A stretch of 64,000 nucleotides of DNA from Anastrepha obliqua (lineage: Eukaryota > Arthropoda > Insecta > Diptera > Tephritidae), in NCBI RefSeq assembly GCF_027943255.1, contig NC_072897.1, positions 57,560,406 through 57,624,405 on the forward strand, given 5' to 3'. A program made the position numbers and the translations under genes. Under the pieces are notes generated by a model. That model searched no databases, was not told where the DNA came from, and saw only the letters and a program-made list of their open reading frames with translations. Below are positions 9,042-19,165 of the stretch, one piece after another (within the stretch, counting starts at the first letter, position 1; each line of letters opens with the position of its first letter).

Positions 9042-11900
9042 TCAACTTGAGGGTGGGGTGGTACCTTTGGTGAGTTTCATAATTTCTTCACCATATTCAA
9101 CATGTTGAACCTGAGTGACTTTGAGGAAACTTAATTTAATATCCTCAGCCCTCCGTATTTGTGTGAATATCGCAGATGAGCTTCTTATGCGTTTTATCCA
9201 TCTTAATATGTAAGCGACAATACGAAGCAGTTTTTGATGAGAAGATACTCTTTTGGTGAGTTCCATAATTGGATGCGATTCATTTGCTTGAGCAACTAAA
9301 ACTGTTGCGTTCCGTTTCTTCTCTAATGCTTCGTCTCCTGGAGAGAGCTGAAAGTGGGTGTTTGTTGGCCATAACGCAGGGTCTTCTAGGAGGATCTGTG
9401 GACCGCTAAACCAGATAGAATTATTCAATTCGTCTACGTTACAACCCCGAGACACTTGATCCGCGGAATTTTGCTTAGTTGGCACATGTCGCCAAGTAGC
9501 TTTATCCGTCAACTCTTGGATTTCGGACACTCTGTTTGCAACGAAGGTCTGTAATACAGATGGATGCGTTTTGATCCAATGCAAAAAAATTTCGGAGTCT
9601 GTCCAGAAGTTTATATTTTCAATTGGCCGACTCAACATTGGCGCTATTCGTGACTATAATTTGGCCATCAAGTGGACGCGGAAGAGATTTGGTCTTCAGC
9701 GGAGCCACTCTAGACTTTGCAGTAAGCAGCGTACATTTCGTTCCACCAGCCGATTGGCTGCGTATATACATACAGCAGCCATACGCTCGTATTGAGGCGT
9801 CGGCAAAGCCATGAATTTGGCAGCTTGCACTCGACTCGGTATGTACAAACCGAGGAATGCTTATTGATGGTAGCTGCAGTAGATTGGCTTTGAAATTTTC
9901 CCAGCTGGTGTCGAGCGCAATGGAATCGACTCATCCCAATCTAGTTTTTGCAGCCAAAGCTCTTGCAATAAGATTTTTGCTTTGGTAACTAGTGGGGCAA
10001 GTAAACCAAGAGGATCGAAAAGACGAGCCGAAACTGATAATATGTTTCGCTAAGTGGCTCGTAAACTGGTAAAGTTTTCATTTAAGACAAACCAAAACAA
10101 ATCTTCCTTCGGCAACCAATGGACTCCAGGTGCTTTTGTAGAGTCTGTGTGATTGAAGTTTAAGGCCTTCTCAGAACTCTCACAACCGAAAAATGATGGG
10201 TGATTTGAAAACCACTTAGATAAATTGAATCCTGCCGAGTTTAATATTTTAACTACCTCACTTCTAATAGGATCTAGAGATTCGAAATTATCGGATCCTG
10301 TAAGCAGGTCGTCTACATAAAAATCTCTTTTTATGGCCTTTGAGCCGAGTGGATACATATTTGTATTGGCATCGCTGAGCATTTGTAAACACCGTGTAGC
10401 GAGAAATGGAGCAGGCCAAGTGCCGTATGTTACGGTGTTAAGTCGAAAGATTTGAAGTGGCTCAGAGGGATGCCGTCTCCACACTACAAGCTGAAAGTTT
10501 TTGTCTTCTTCGTGCATGAGAATTTGGCGGTACATTTTAGTAATGTCCGCCGTAAATGCATATTTATGCAAACGAAAACGAAGAAGTGCTGAATACAGCT
10601 CTTCTTGAATGGTCGGCCCAACCATCAAGATTTCATTCAACGCAATTTGAGAAGAGGTACGACTTGATGCGTCGAAAACAACGCGTAATTTAGTCGTCGT
10701 ACTTTCAGGCCGAAGAACGCATTGATGTGGAATAAAGTAGTGTGGCTCACTCGGGATCTTATTACACTGTGCGACAGTGATATTATACTTTTATGGAGAC
10801 CTAGTTCAACTTGTAGGTATAGTAAAACTAAGAAAAATGGTATAGGAGAAATTTCCAATATACCCCCAAAATCTCATTTTATGGCCATAAAACCGTTTTT
10901 CAGTAGGTTGATGTGAAGAATCACTCCTAACTTCGCCAATTTCCATCCGATTTCGAATTTGTTGTTGTAGTAACTTTAATTTTGCGTCGAATGAGCTATA
11001 TCTGACTGTAATTGAATTAAAATTAATAGAGTTGGGCGGGTTTTAAGATTTTATTTTTTTTTTTACTAATTTGGTATGTAGGTATAACTTACGCTAAATG
11101 GGAATAAGGGCGCGTTTCGAAGCATGGAAATGATAACAAGTGTCATTATAAACACATAATATTTATTGGAGTATTGTGCAGTGCAGCACTGTACGGTATG
11201 GTACGTTAGTGGTTAGTTTTTCTATAGCAACAAGTTGTGCTAGGTCTCCATAAAAGTATATTTCATTTTATTTTTTTTTGTCACACAGTGTTATTTGTTG
11301 AGCTCATGAAGTCCAGATACATTTGACGAAGTTTTGGATCTTTCAAGGTCTTTCTCTCCAGGGCCTGAAACCGCCGAGCCGCGGTTTCATAGGAATTACC
11401 GAGTAACGTACGGTTATCTTTGAAAGTCAGTCTTACTTAAAGCATTCCTGACGGCAAAACTTTAGTAGTTTTTACGAAGAATTTTTCACACTCTATTTGT
11501 TCAGGTGTGAATTTTGTCGAACTAGCCCCTGAAGGTATTTCTTCCATCGCCCATAACCTTTGGACAATGGAATCTATATTTGCTAGATCTTCTTCAGTAT
11601 GGCATAATGTGCTACTGACTGTGGGAGGAGGACGTTGGTTGGAGGCGTATTTGCCAGACACAACCCAGCCTAAAAGTGTCTTTTGCAATGTTGGGTGATT
11701 GGGGCTGGCCTTGATCTGGCCTACAGCCAAAAGCTCGAAAAATGTTTCAGCACCCAACAAAATATCTACCTTTTGAGCCTTATGAAATTCTGGGTCCAGC
11801 TAATGTTTTCAGGAATTTTGCAGCCATTAATATTTACGTTACGATCTGGATGGCTGGCTGAAATGGATCGCATTATCCAAAACTGGGCCGAAAACTAATA
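9042..11900 (-). pseudogene. BEL/Pao protease end, reverse transcriptase and RNase H
   Basis: From 11900 downward: the protease end (LLGAETFFELLAVGQIKAS near 11760), the RT N-terminus to 11293, a TIR insertion at 10768-11292, then RT proper (FIPHQCVLRPES, FTADITKMYRQI, and the catalytic YVDDLLTGS in the block at 10050-10640). RNase H at 9042-9638 contains INFWTDSEIFLHWIKTHPS and ATWRHVPTKQNSADQVSRG, typical Pao RNase H signatures. Stops and frameshifts occur at about 10050, 9930 and 9640. RT motifs are well preserved, so decay seems moderate. Confidence 0.88.
10768..11292. mobile_element. Non-autonomous TIR element (MITE-like) inside BEL/Pao RT
   Basis: About 525 bp are bounded by roughly 68-bp imperfect inverted repeats: both ends read CACTGTGYGACA, then share ATACTTTTATGGAGACCTAG and CAACTTGT, and end near AAAACTAA. 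The Pao frame on either side is contiguous when it is removed (FMSSTN then KIPSEPHYF), with TTATT shared at both junctions (left copy followed by an extra A). The CAC-starting ends with a 5-bp duplication would suit Transib, but this is only suggestive. No transposase is encoded. Confidence 0.7.
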
Positions 11901-11945
11901 ATTATTGACCCGCGATTTTACAAACGAATTTAATTTCGTCCTTAC

Positions 11946-12023
11946 TTATTAAAATTAAATTATTATTAAATTCAATTGATAATTGACGAAAATTATCTAA
12001 ATTAAACGCCATTTGGCGTAACA
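11946..12023 (-). repeat. Truncated 5' LTR of BEL/Pao element
   Basis: Only the first ~78 bp of the LTR are kept, near-identical to 7672-7749. Beyond 11946 the sequence diverges and soon enters the end of the protease region, so R, U5, primer-binding site, gag and the protease N-terminus are gone. Loss of these parts means the element could not be reverse transcribed normally. Confidence 0.75.
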
Positions 12024-12028
12024 ATATT

Positions 12029-13112
12029 TTTATAAAACAGTGCCAATCCAGCTACATTCCTGGCTCACATGCAACTATTGACGAGCAGCTTTTGGGATTT
12101 CGTGGTCGCTATCCCTTTAAAATGTTCATTCCAAATAAACCAAGAAAGTATTGATTCAAAATACCTATGAAATGCGACAGCACTACGAAATACATGTTTA
12201 ATGCGATACCTTATCTTGGAAAAACAACGAAAACTTGCGATCTCCCTTTGGGAGAGTACTATGTAAAAGAGCTTTCACGACCAATTTATGGTACATGCAG
12301 AAATATATCATGTGATAATTGGTTCACGTCGATCCCCTTGGCGAAGAGTTTATTGAAACAGCCATACAAATTAACTCTTGTCGTCACCATAAGATCAAAT
12401 AAACGTGAAATACCCGAAGATATGAAAAATTTACGAACACGACCTGTTGGAACTTCGAAGTTTTGCTATGACGGCCCATTAACACTCCTTTCATATAAAC
12501 CTAAGCCATCAAAAATGGTTTATTTACTGTCATCTAATAATGAGAAAGGTACTACTATATGCAACAGGAAAGCCGAATATAATATTGTATTGTAACCAAA
12601 ATAAAGGCGGGGTAGATACATTTGATCAAATGTGTTCCGTTATGTCGTGTTCGAGAAAAACTAATAGATGGCCGATGGCAGTTTTTTATGGCATATTAAA
12701 TATAGCATTCATTAATTTGTATATCATATATTGCCATAACATAATGAGTATCAATAAAAAGCCATTGAGCCGTAAAGATTATATGAAGGCACTTTCCTCA
12801 TCGTTAACAACACCATTGATGAAAAAAAGACTTGAAATTCCTTTACTGTCAAAAACTTTGTGCAGCAGCATTCAAGTTGCCATACAAAACTCAACCGACA
12901 GCGCTGGAAGAAGCAGTGGTGTTCTAAACGCCTATCCAGATGATACCAACAGTGATCGAGAAGGCAGTGCAGATCAACAAGAACCAAAAAAAAGAAAATA
13001 CTGTGGTTTCTGTTCGTCTAAAATAAGACGCATGTCTAAGAAGGTATGCGTCGTATGTAAAAGAACTCTGTGTGGAGAGCACCAAAATCAAGTTTGCAAC
13101 ACGTGCATATAA
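12029..13112 (+). pseudogene. piggyBac element 1 transposase, catalytic and C-terminal part
   Basis: The three catalytic aspartates lie in recognisable contexts: ATIDEQLLGFRGRYPF, ISCDNWFTSIPLAK and NKGGVDTFDQMCSVM. The C-terminus has the cysteine-rich RING/PHD-like domain (CGFCSSKIRRMSKKVCVVCK) ending at a stop at 13110-13112. Defects are an in-frame TGA near 12151 where a Gly codon is expected (after NKPRKY) and a frameshift around 12540-12595. All catalytic residues and the DNA-binding cysteine-rich domain are otherwise present, so inactivation is recent relative to the LINE around it. Confidence 0.88.
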
Positions 13113-13485
13113 ACTTGTTCGATTCTACCTTTTTTTTTATTTTGAATGATTACTCGATGCATTGTTGTGCAAATGAAATTAACAAATTTCCATTCATTTC
13201 GATTTAAGAAATCAATTTGTGTCCTTATGTGAAAACTGCCTAATTTTTGTTACGTTTTGTAAGACAAAATGAATTTTATTATTTATTTTACGTTATGTAT
13301 TATTTTATGTTTTTGTTTACTTTATTTGAAATATAATGAAAATAAATGAAATAAATGATCTCAATTAAAAACTTAGTAATTTTTGTTTTTATTCCACCCT
13401 TAATTGACACAAAAAGATGATGCATCATTTAGACGTATCCTTACCTTTTTAGGGGTAGACAATAGCGTTATCTTACTAGGGTTAA

Positions 13486-14572
13486 ATAATAAAGGCAAAC
13501 ATTTTATGGATTTCTGTGAAGACTATTATTAATCTATTATTATCTAATTACATTGAATGGCAGGTGATGAGGAAGGCAATTTGACTTACATAAGTGCAGT
13601 TGATAACTCTGTAAAGGATATATGTGCCGTCTCTCAAGAAAGTTTTAAAAGACATTGAAAGGTTCGAAGTTGAATCAAAAGCGTGGTCAGACCACATGCC
13701 AATTAAATTAATATTAAAAATAAATATGGCACTAAACGAATTGGAAAACATCAACTTATTGCCGAAGGTAATGCTTAAAGAAAAAGATATATAGAATAAA
13801 TTATCAATTAAAACTGTACCAATATCTAAATAAGTCTAAAAATGGAGGAGAAATAATGGATCTGGGGAAGCTTGCCAACGTAATAAAAATGTCAGTGCCA
13901 CAGTCACCTGCCAGAAATTTTAAAATCACTTTTGAAAATGCATGGTTCAATTTCAAATGTCTTAAGGCTAGAGAGCTATCCTTCAAATATCTGAAAGACT
14001 TTAGAAAATCTTACATTGCAGACTATAAGCAAAAATATCTACAGGCAAATTAATTTTATAGAAACGGAAGAATAGATGAGACTTTCGAAAAAACAATAAT
14101 TTTCCCAACTTTTACAAATTGATATGTAAATGCAGCCAAGAACTATCGGGGAATATCTTTTATGAATTCTATCGCAAAAGTTTTAATGGGATTGACTAAC
14201 GCAAGACATGCAAATTGGGTAGAAAAGAACAACGTGCTCACAGAATTCCAAGCCGGCTTTAGAAGAAACTATTCAACTGGAGATAACATTTATAATCTTG
14301 CGTCTATTGCCCATCTAAAGTTTCATGAAAATCAAAAAGTTTATTCATATTTTGTTGATTTCAAGGTGGCGTTTGACAGGATGCCGAGCAAACCGTTGAT
14401 TTATAAACTTCGACAGATGGGAATATCTAACATAGTAAAATAACGAGCCTGATAGTAAATATCTAAAAGAATACTAGATCTGCGATTTGGACGGGAAATG
14501 AAGTATCCGACTATTTTGAAACCTGCACTGGTGTGAAACAAGGATGAAACAAGGATGTCTGCTCAGTTTAAG
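13486..14572 (+). pseudogene. LINE ORF2 endonuclease/RT fragment, unclassified clade
   Basis: Directly after the TTAA, NNKGKHFMDFCEDYY and DEEGNLTYISAVDNSVKD are endonuclease-like, followed by AWSDHMPIKL with the SDH motif. The linker (ENAWFNFKCLKARELSF) precedes RT motifs NYRGISFMNSIAKV, LTEFQAGFRRNYSTGDNI and SYFVDFKVAFDRMPSKPL at 14162-14443. The frame breaks at a stop at 14441, then continues as WTGNEVSDYFETCTGVKQG up to 14570, where an 11-bp tandem duplication of AAACAAGGATG lies inside the GVKQGC motif. The YADD block and everything after are missing. It is the right half of the LINE interrupted by piggyBac element 1. Confidence 0.65.
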
Positions 14573-15115
14573 TAGGTTAACGGCAAACATCGGTGGGTCA
14601 ACACAGAGCAAAAGAAGGCTAATTATGGCGGCCACAAACTCAATTCTCCTGTACGGTTGCAAAGTATAGGGAAATGTCCTAAACTGCAAAGCCAAGCGCA
14701 AAGCACTGGAGGCTGTGCAATGAACAGCGCAACTCAGAGTTGTCTCAGCATACCGCACTGCCTCTGTCGCTGCAGTCTTTGTGATCAGCGGGGCAAGGTA
14801 AGCGATTCCAAGTGTATAACTTCGAAGCGCCGAGCGATGAAGCCGAACACACGTATTTTAGTTGTGACAGATTACTCGCGGAAAGAAATGCTCTGAAGGA
14901 GTAGATTGACGACATAGTGCCGATCAAAATAATAAACAAAATGCTCGAATGCGAGGACAGTTGGAGTGCGGTAAAGAAATACATCGAGAAAGAAATACGT
15001 ACTACGAGAAAAAAAGAAAGACCTCGACACAATGCAACAAAGGCGCACAGATAAAGACACAAGAAGACGAGCCTGCAGCATGAAAGCTGGCTACAAATAT
15101 GGCGGACTCAGACGT
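14573..15115 (+). pseudogene. R1-clade LINE ORF2, C-terminal RT/connection fragment
   Basis: Near 14573-14660 the plus strand encodes LSRLTANIGGSTQSKRRLIM and AATNSILLYGCKV, the RT thumb segment of R1 elements, then AKRKALEAV and LRVVSAYRTASVAAV by 14760. The tail LLAERNALKE, then DDIVPIKIINKMLE and AVKKYIEKEIRTT (14870-15000), matches the C-terminal region of R1 ORF2. Stops and frameshifts are frequent. The join to the preceding LINE RT is abrupt, so this is probably a separate 5'-truncated insertion. Bases 15116-15309 are probably its degraded 3' end. Confidence 0.65.
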
Positions 15116-15309
15116 GGGTGAATAGAATTGGTTCTTTATGGATGCCGTTCAGAGCCCTCCCGAAGTAATATAGAAAGTAGTCCCGGGAAGTGTGTCTCGC
15201 CAGAAGGAGAGTAGGGATTGTTTTAGCGACCACACCATACGACGCAGTAGACGACGGGCGCTGTAAGTGCGAAGGCATTTTGAACCCCAGAAAGGCCAAA
15301 AAACAAAAA

Positions 15310-16500
15310 AATATCTTATAGCCGTCAGTATAAATATGGTGACCACTGTCATCTGTTATGACTCGGGTATGCAAATCCTTTCTGTCTGGTATTCGTATTT
15401 AATAGTCTTTGCTTAAATCTATCTTGGGATCCATATAGTCTGTTTTCGATGTATCTTGCAATGCTCCACAGAGAGTAGAACTGATGCATGTCTGCTGCTT
15501 TAATCCTGGAAGCTGATTTGGCCACTATCCCTTTAACATATATGTCAAAGGGTGTAATATGGAGGAGGCGTCGATCAAAGAGCACCTATTATTCCTACAC
15601 AAGATAATAGTTGGACTTTTATGAGATTCGTTAGGTAGGATTGTGGCTGTACCGCCTCCTACCACACGAAAGCTGCATAAGTCAAAATGGATCTGATGAT
15701 CTCATTGTACGCCCAGGGTTTGATGTAAGATTTCAGACCCCATTTTTTGCCAAATGTCCTCATACAGATAAAGAGGGCATTAAAAGCTTTCTTGTTCCTC
15801 TTTCGAAAAAGCTTTGAGGCCGGAATTATGCCAAGATACTTGACTTCGTTCGATAGGGTTAATGTTTCTCCATCTTAGGACGGTAGCTGAAAACTGGTAT
15901 CTTACATCTTCTAGTGAACAGAACTAGTTCGCTTCTGGCTGGTTAACCATTAGACCTTTTGAGGTCGCCCACTTAGAGAGTTTCCTTAACGCTGAATGCA
16001 TGAGCCAGCTGATAGTCGAACCCTCCTCCCTGTGGGGTTCAATATATCAATCGTTCCATTTGACTGCTGTAATATCATTGGCATAGTTCCACCCGATCCT
16101 TCTGACTTCTAGAGGTGGAAAGAGTTCAGGTTATCTTCGTCTCACAGATAATCTCTCTTGCAAGTTTATCTATCTGAATTTCAGAAGAGTTAGAACTTTG
16201 TACATTATTCGTCCATTCTGGTCATCCAGAAATATATGTTAATGAATTTGCCATTAAAGTTTTTCCTAACCAAGATGCAACTTCTTATCTTGCCTTGTGT
16301 GGTAGGAATCAGCAGCGACTTTGCCCTGCACGAGCCATGGTTCCTTTATAAAGGCAACCTCCACGCTCTCTTCCTCCATAAGTAGCAACAAGTCATCCGT
16401 TGCTGCGCTACAGTGATGCAAATTAACTTGCATCACTTTCAGCGGCTGTAGTTTCATTGCTGCTCTTATCCTTCTCTTCGGGTAAGACAAGCTGTAGGTT
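15310..16500 (-). pseudogene. LOA-type LINE ORF2, internally deleted
   Basis: From 16490 downward the frame begins MSYPKRRIRAAMKLQPLKVM and the endonuclease start VNLHHCSAATDDLLLLMEEE with the EPWLV segment, which contains the catalytic Glu. After a large internal deletion the RT resumes near 16080 with YANDITAVKWNDR (YADD-like) and RYLGI...KKAFNALFICMRTFGKKWGLK near 15840. The C-terminal RT and connection are at 15349-15585 (ITPFDIYVKGIVAKSASRIK), and RNase H starts at 15340 with HHIYTDGYK before the copy ends. The SDH end of the endonuclease and most RT fingers are absent. Stops are common. Confidence 0.65.
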
Positions 16501-16559
16501 TGAGGATTTGCTCAGATCGATGTATGATGCTCAACCAGATATCTTTGCTATTTCCCTTA

Positions 16560-17230
16560 TCCCTTCCACGGCCTCTCACTATGGTCCAATCGTCAGAATG
16601 CGCCTCTTAGTTTTGACCTCTTATCAGTGAGAGGGTGGTTTCGTTCTGAATTAGTGGAAGTAGAATACACACCATTGCAGTCATCCTTTAATGTTATCAC
16701 GTCTAACTGGCCTCCTGACCATAGTTCTCCAACACACCTAATGCAAGATATAAGAAAATCCAAGTCCTCCATGTTGCTGCATCCCACCACCTTGAGTCTC
16801 TTCTATCATTTGACTCTGTTTTAGTGGAGTCTTGTTTGATCTTTGTGACAATAAATATCATTATTTTCTCTGCTACCAGTAGCCACTTTTCGTTTGTAAT
16901 TTTGCCTTCCGCCTGGTCACGGTCGATAATGGACACCTGGTTATCATTGGGTCTCTGTCTTTCTGATGTTGTGGCTGCCGTTTTCGTTGCCAAAGCCGCA
17001 GCTTTTGAAGTTGAAGGTCTCAAGTCGACGGCAGTCTCCGTTTCCGAAGGTTTTATTCGAAATGAGGTATTCACCTTTGAAGGCTGATCCGGAAACCTGG
17101 CGTTCTACTACCGTCGTACTCAAAGCATGCTGCTTCTCGTACATATTTTCGGACGTTGTATGCTTCCTTCTTTCTCAGCGCCTTATCCCGTATCGAAAGA
17201 CAAGAGACGTTTGCTCAGTTTCTCAATAAA
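16560..17230 (-). pseudogene. LOA-type LINE ORF1 (DUF4780-like)
   Basis: The readable block at 16703-17074 begins with a Thr/Ala/Ser-rich linker (TSKAAALATKTAATTSERQR) followed by GKITNEKWLLVAEKIM, the helix preceding DUF4780, and 16593-16790 continues with DLDFLISCIRCVGELWSGGQ. A frameshift separates them. It lies just upstream of the ORF2 start at 16490, the normal ORF1-ORF2 order for LOA elements read on the minus strand. The N-terminus (17075-17230) is only weakly readable. Confidence 0.55.
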
Positions 17231-17404
17231 CTTGACTGAGCTTTTGTAATCCGATTTCCTCCCTTGTTCCCGGGTTTTGTCCACCGCATGTCGTCCGAGG
17301 TATAGATGCCTCGCCGATCAGTACAATCAGGAAGTACAATTAAACTATTTATAATTAATATTCAAAAATTCCAATAGGTAATCTTTTGAAAATGAAAAAT
17401 CTAT

Positions 17405-17715
17405 CTGAACAAATTGGGTTGGTGCGTGACTGTCATTCGGATTTCAGAGAGAGAATGTAGGTTCGAAGGGCCAAAATGAAGAAAAAAGTTTTTTCTAATA
17501 GGGGTCGCCCCTCGGCAGGTAATGACAAACTTCTGAGTGTATTTCTACCACGAAAAAGCTCCTCATAAAAAAATATCTGCTGTTCGGAGTCGGCTTAAAA
17601 CTGTAGGTCCCTCCATTTGTAGAACAACATCAAGACGCACGCCACAAATAGGAGGAGAAGCTCGGTCAAACGCCCAAAAAGAGAGTAGGCGCCAATTATA
17701 TACATATATATAATA
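17405..17715. repeat. SINE-like repeat with tRNA-type boxes, (TA)n end
   Basis: I recognise this sequence as a high-copy tephritid repeat: blocks such as GGGGTCGCCCCTCGGCAGGT, AAAAAGCTCCTCATAAAAA, CTGTTCGGAGTCGGCTTAAA and AACATCAAGACGCACGCCAC recur in those genomes as I recall, typically ending GCGCCAATTATATA followed by (TA)n as here (17690-17715). At the other end, TGGTGCGTGAC (17420-17430) and GGTTCGAAGGG (17460-17470) resemble pol III A and B boxes about 40 bp apart, so a tRNA-derived SINE is likely. Orientation is taken from the boxes and the (TA)n end. Confidence 0.5.
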
Positions 17716-18382
17716 TGAGCATTTCGAACACAAAGAGATTTTGAAAGACCATTATAAAATAACTCCGAAATACGCAAAGCTCTGGCCGATATATTAAAGA
17801 CATTTTTCTCAAGGAGCTCCGCTAGATAGAAGCATCAAATATGGAACTATTCTCCTGTTCCGCGCTTCATAGGTATGGATAGGACCCGAAAAGCGTAAAT
17901 TACGCAACGCGAAAGTAAGAATACTGTTACAATCGTGAAGTTTCGCGAACCGACTGGCAACGATAGCGAACGAGCAGCTAAAACAAAAATATGAGTTAGC
18001 CTTGATAGCGACAGCAGATAGTTTGTCAGTGGATGCTTTCGGGATCTACCGCTATATGAGTTAAACGAAGAGATAGGTTACTAGTAAGCTGCTCGCCAAA
18101 AGATACGAGATGCCAAATCTAGAAATTACGATTGTCGGGGTATATCGACGATATGTGGCCGATTCCGTAGAAATGAAAAATAGGGTAATTTCAATTCGTT
18201 ATAATTTATTTTTTTTTATAATTAGGTATATAATATAAACATGTGTATGTGTGTGCACTAATTATATTTATAATAATAGGTAGATATAATAACCTGTGTA
18301 ATTGGCGGTATAGCTGGATTTGGGTTCACTTCGTGCGATCTTTGTTTGGAATAAACAACGATAGTTATTAAGCACATGTATA
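17716..18382. other. Unassigned 667 bp before the gypsy element
   Basis: No protein signal is visible on either strand. The first 460 bases have moderate GC content; from 18200 the sequence is AT-rich, with AGGTATATAATATAAACATG and an AATAAA near 18350. It ends at the TATA duplication (18379-18382) of the gypsy element. It could be a decayed LTR or a non-coding element. Confidence 0.3.
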
Positions 18383-18852
18383 AGTTATGTATTATTTGTT
18401 ATTAAACACTGTATACTAGTTATAAGTTATTGAGCACTATGTGCTCATTGAAATACTATTTTTATTTTAAGCGATATGCGCTGTTGTTTATTTATTGAGC
18501 TAATTACTACTCAGCTTACTACTTCACCTACTCATCTGTCCCTATGCTTGGCACAAATTCGGTGACAGTGTTGCTGTTGTTGGTTTAGCTCGCGCTGACG
18601 TAGTTGTTGTAGCAGTTCGCGCTGGCATTGTTGGTTCAGGTTGCGCTGACGTTGTTCTTGTAGCAGCTCTCGCAGGCATTGTTGGTTCGGGTTTCGCTGA
18701 CGTTGTTGTTGTAGCATTCGCCGGTAAGCTTGGATTTATAAGGCGTGGGAATACGCTGACGCGAGCAGTTCACACGCTTGCACATTGGCAAAATTGCTAC
18801 GCCATCGTCTGCTCTGTGGTGACACGGTGGCGATGGTGTTCATGTGTTAACT
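18383..18852 (-). repeat. 3' LTR of the gypsy element, with internal minisatellite
   Basis: This 470-bp LTR matches the split 5' LTR across CACCTACTCATCTGTCCCTA, AATTCGGTGACAGTGTTGCT and TTCACACGCTTGCACATTGG. It contains about 2.5 tandem copies of a roughly 51-bp GC-richer unit (GCGCTGGCATTGTTGGTTCA with TGACGTTGTTSTTGTAGCAG) at 18575-18715; the 5' LTR has only part of one. That accounts for the length difference. A purine-rich tract (GGGTGGTGGGGGCGG on the minus strand) immediately precedes the LTR at 18853-18872. Confidence 0.85.
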
Positions 18853-18924
18853 GACCGCCCCCACCACCCTAAAAGAAAGGGCGTCCGCGGCCACTCTTGC
18901 AATCTCTGCAATCATTGCTTATCC

Positions 18925-19165
18925 GTTTACCGCATTTCTGTCAGTTCTACATGCTCTCCATTTTTTGTAAATAAGGATTGCAATAATCGTGATTACTATA
19001 GCCAGCAATTTCACTATTGATTGAGTCGACTGTGTTGGAATTGTCTGATGCAATTTTATTAAAAAAGTACCACTTATAGGGACCGAAGAATCGTTTGCCC
19101 CTCGAATTTCGACAGTTTGGTCAGTTATGATGATTAGACCGCTATCTGTAGGCCAAGTACAGCCA
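18925..19165 (-). pseudogene. Errantivirus-type env, C-terminal transmembrane part
   Basis: The minus strand reads LIIITDQTVEIRGAND and SGTFLIKLHQTIPTQS, then a hydrophobic segment of about 16 residues (VKLLAIVITIIAILIY) followed by a basic tail (KKWRACRTDR) and a stop at about 18928. A single C-terminal membrane anchor with a short charged cytoplasmic tail just before the 3' LTR is the layout of gypsy-group envelope proteins. The middle of the gene is lost around the Tc1-like insertion. No complete env can be read. Confidence 0.65.

Larger units (their letters stand above)
7286..12023 (-). mobile_element. BEL/Pao LTR retrotransposon, gag-deleted, in piggyBac element 1
   Basis: The insertion is bounded by a 5-bp duplication, ATATT at 7281-7285 and 12024-12028, typical for BEL/Pao. 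The minus-strand start TGTTACGCCAAATGGCGTTT appears at both LTR 5' ends (12023 and 7749). The 3' LTR is complete (464 bp) but only about 78 bp of the 5' LTR remain, and gag plus most of protease are missing, consistent with one deletion. Pol order is protease end, RT, RNase H, zinc-binding, integrase and DUF5641, all with frameshifts. A TIR element splits the RT at 10768-11292. Confidence 0.9.
6245..13481 (+). mobile_element. piggyBac element 1 (7.2 kb including nested BEL/Pao)
   Basis: Both ends carry the 16-bp inverted repeat CCCTAGTAAGATAACG (6245-6260, inverted at 13466-13481), flanked by TTAA at 6241-6244 and 13482-13485, the signature of piggyBac cut-and-paste insertion. Removing the BEL/Pao insertion and its 5-bp duplication leaves about 2.49 kb, normal for a complete piggyBac. 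A subterminal motif, ACGWCGAAAWGACGTAC, occurs at 6262-6278 and 6425-6441. The host is a LINE (5588-6240 and 13486-14572). Transposase is interrupted by two frameshifts, one stop and the retrotransposon, so the copy is not autonomous. Confidence 0.92.

Noticed and set aside
16703..17087. Plus-strand frames over the LOA ORF1
   Set aside because: The minus strand shows the DUF4780-like pattern and matches two other copies; the plus frames do not.
18532..18717. Gln/Arg-rich minus-strand frame of 61 codons
   Set aside because: It is the translation of the LTR minisatellite; no start context or homologue, and it disappears in the other LTR.
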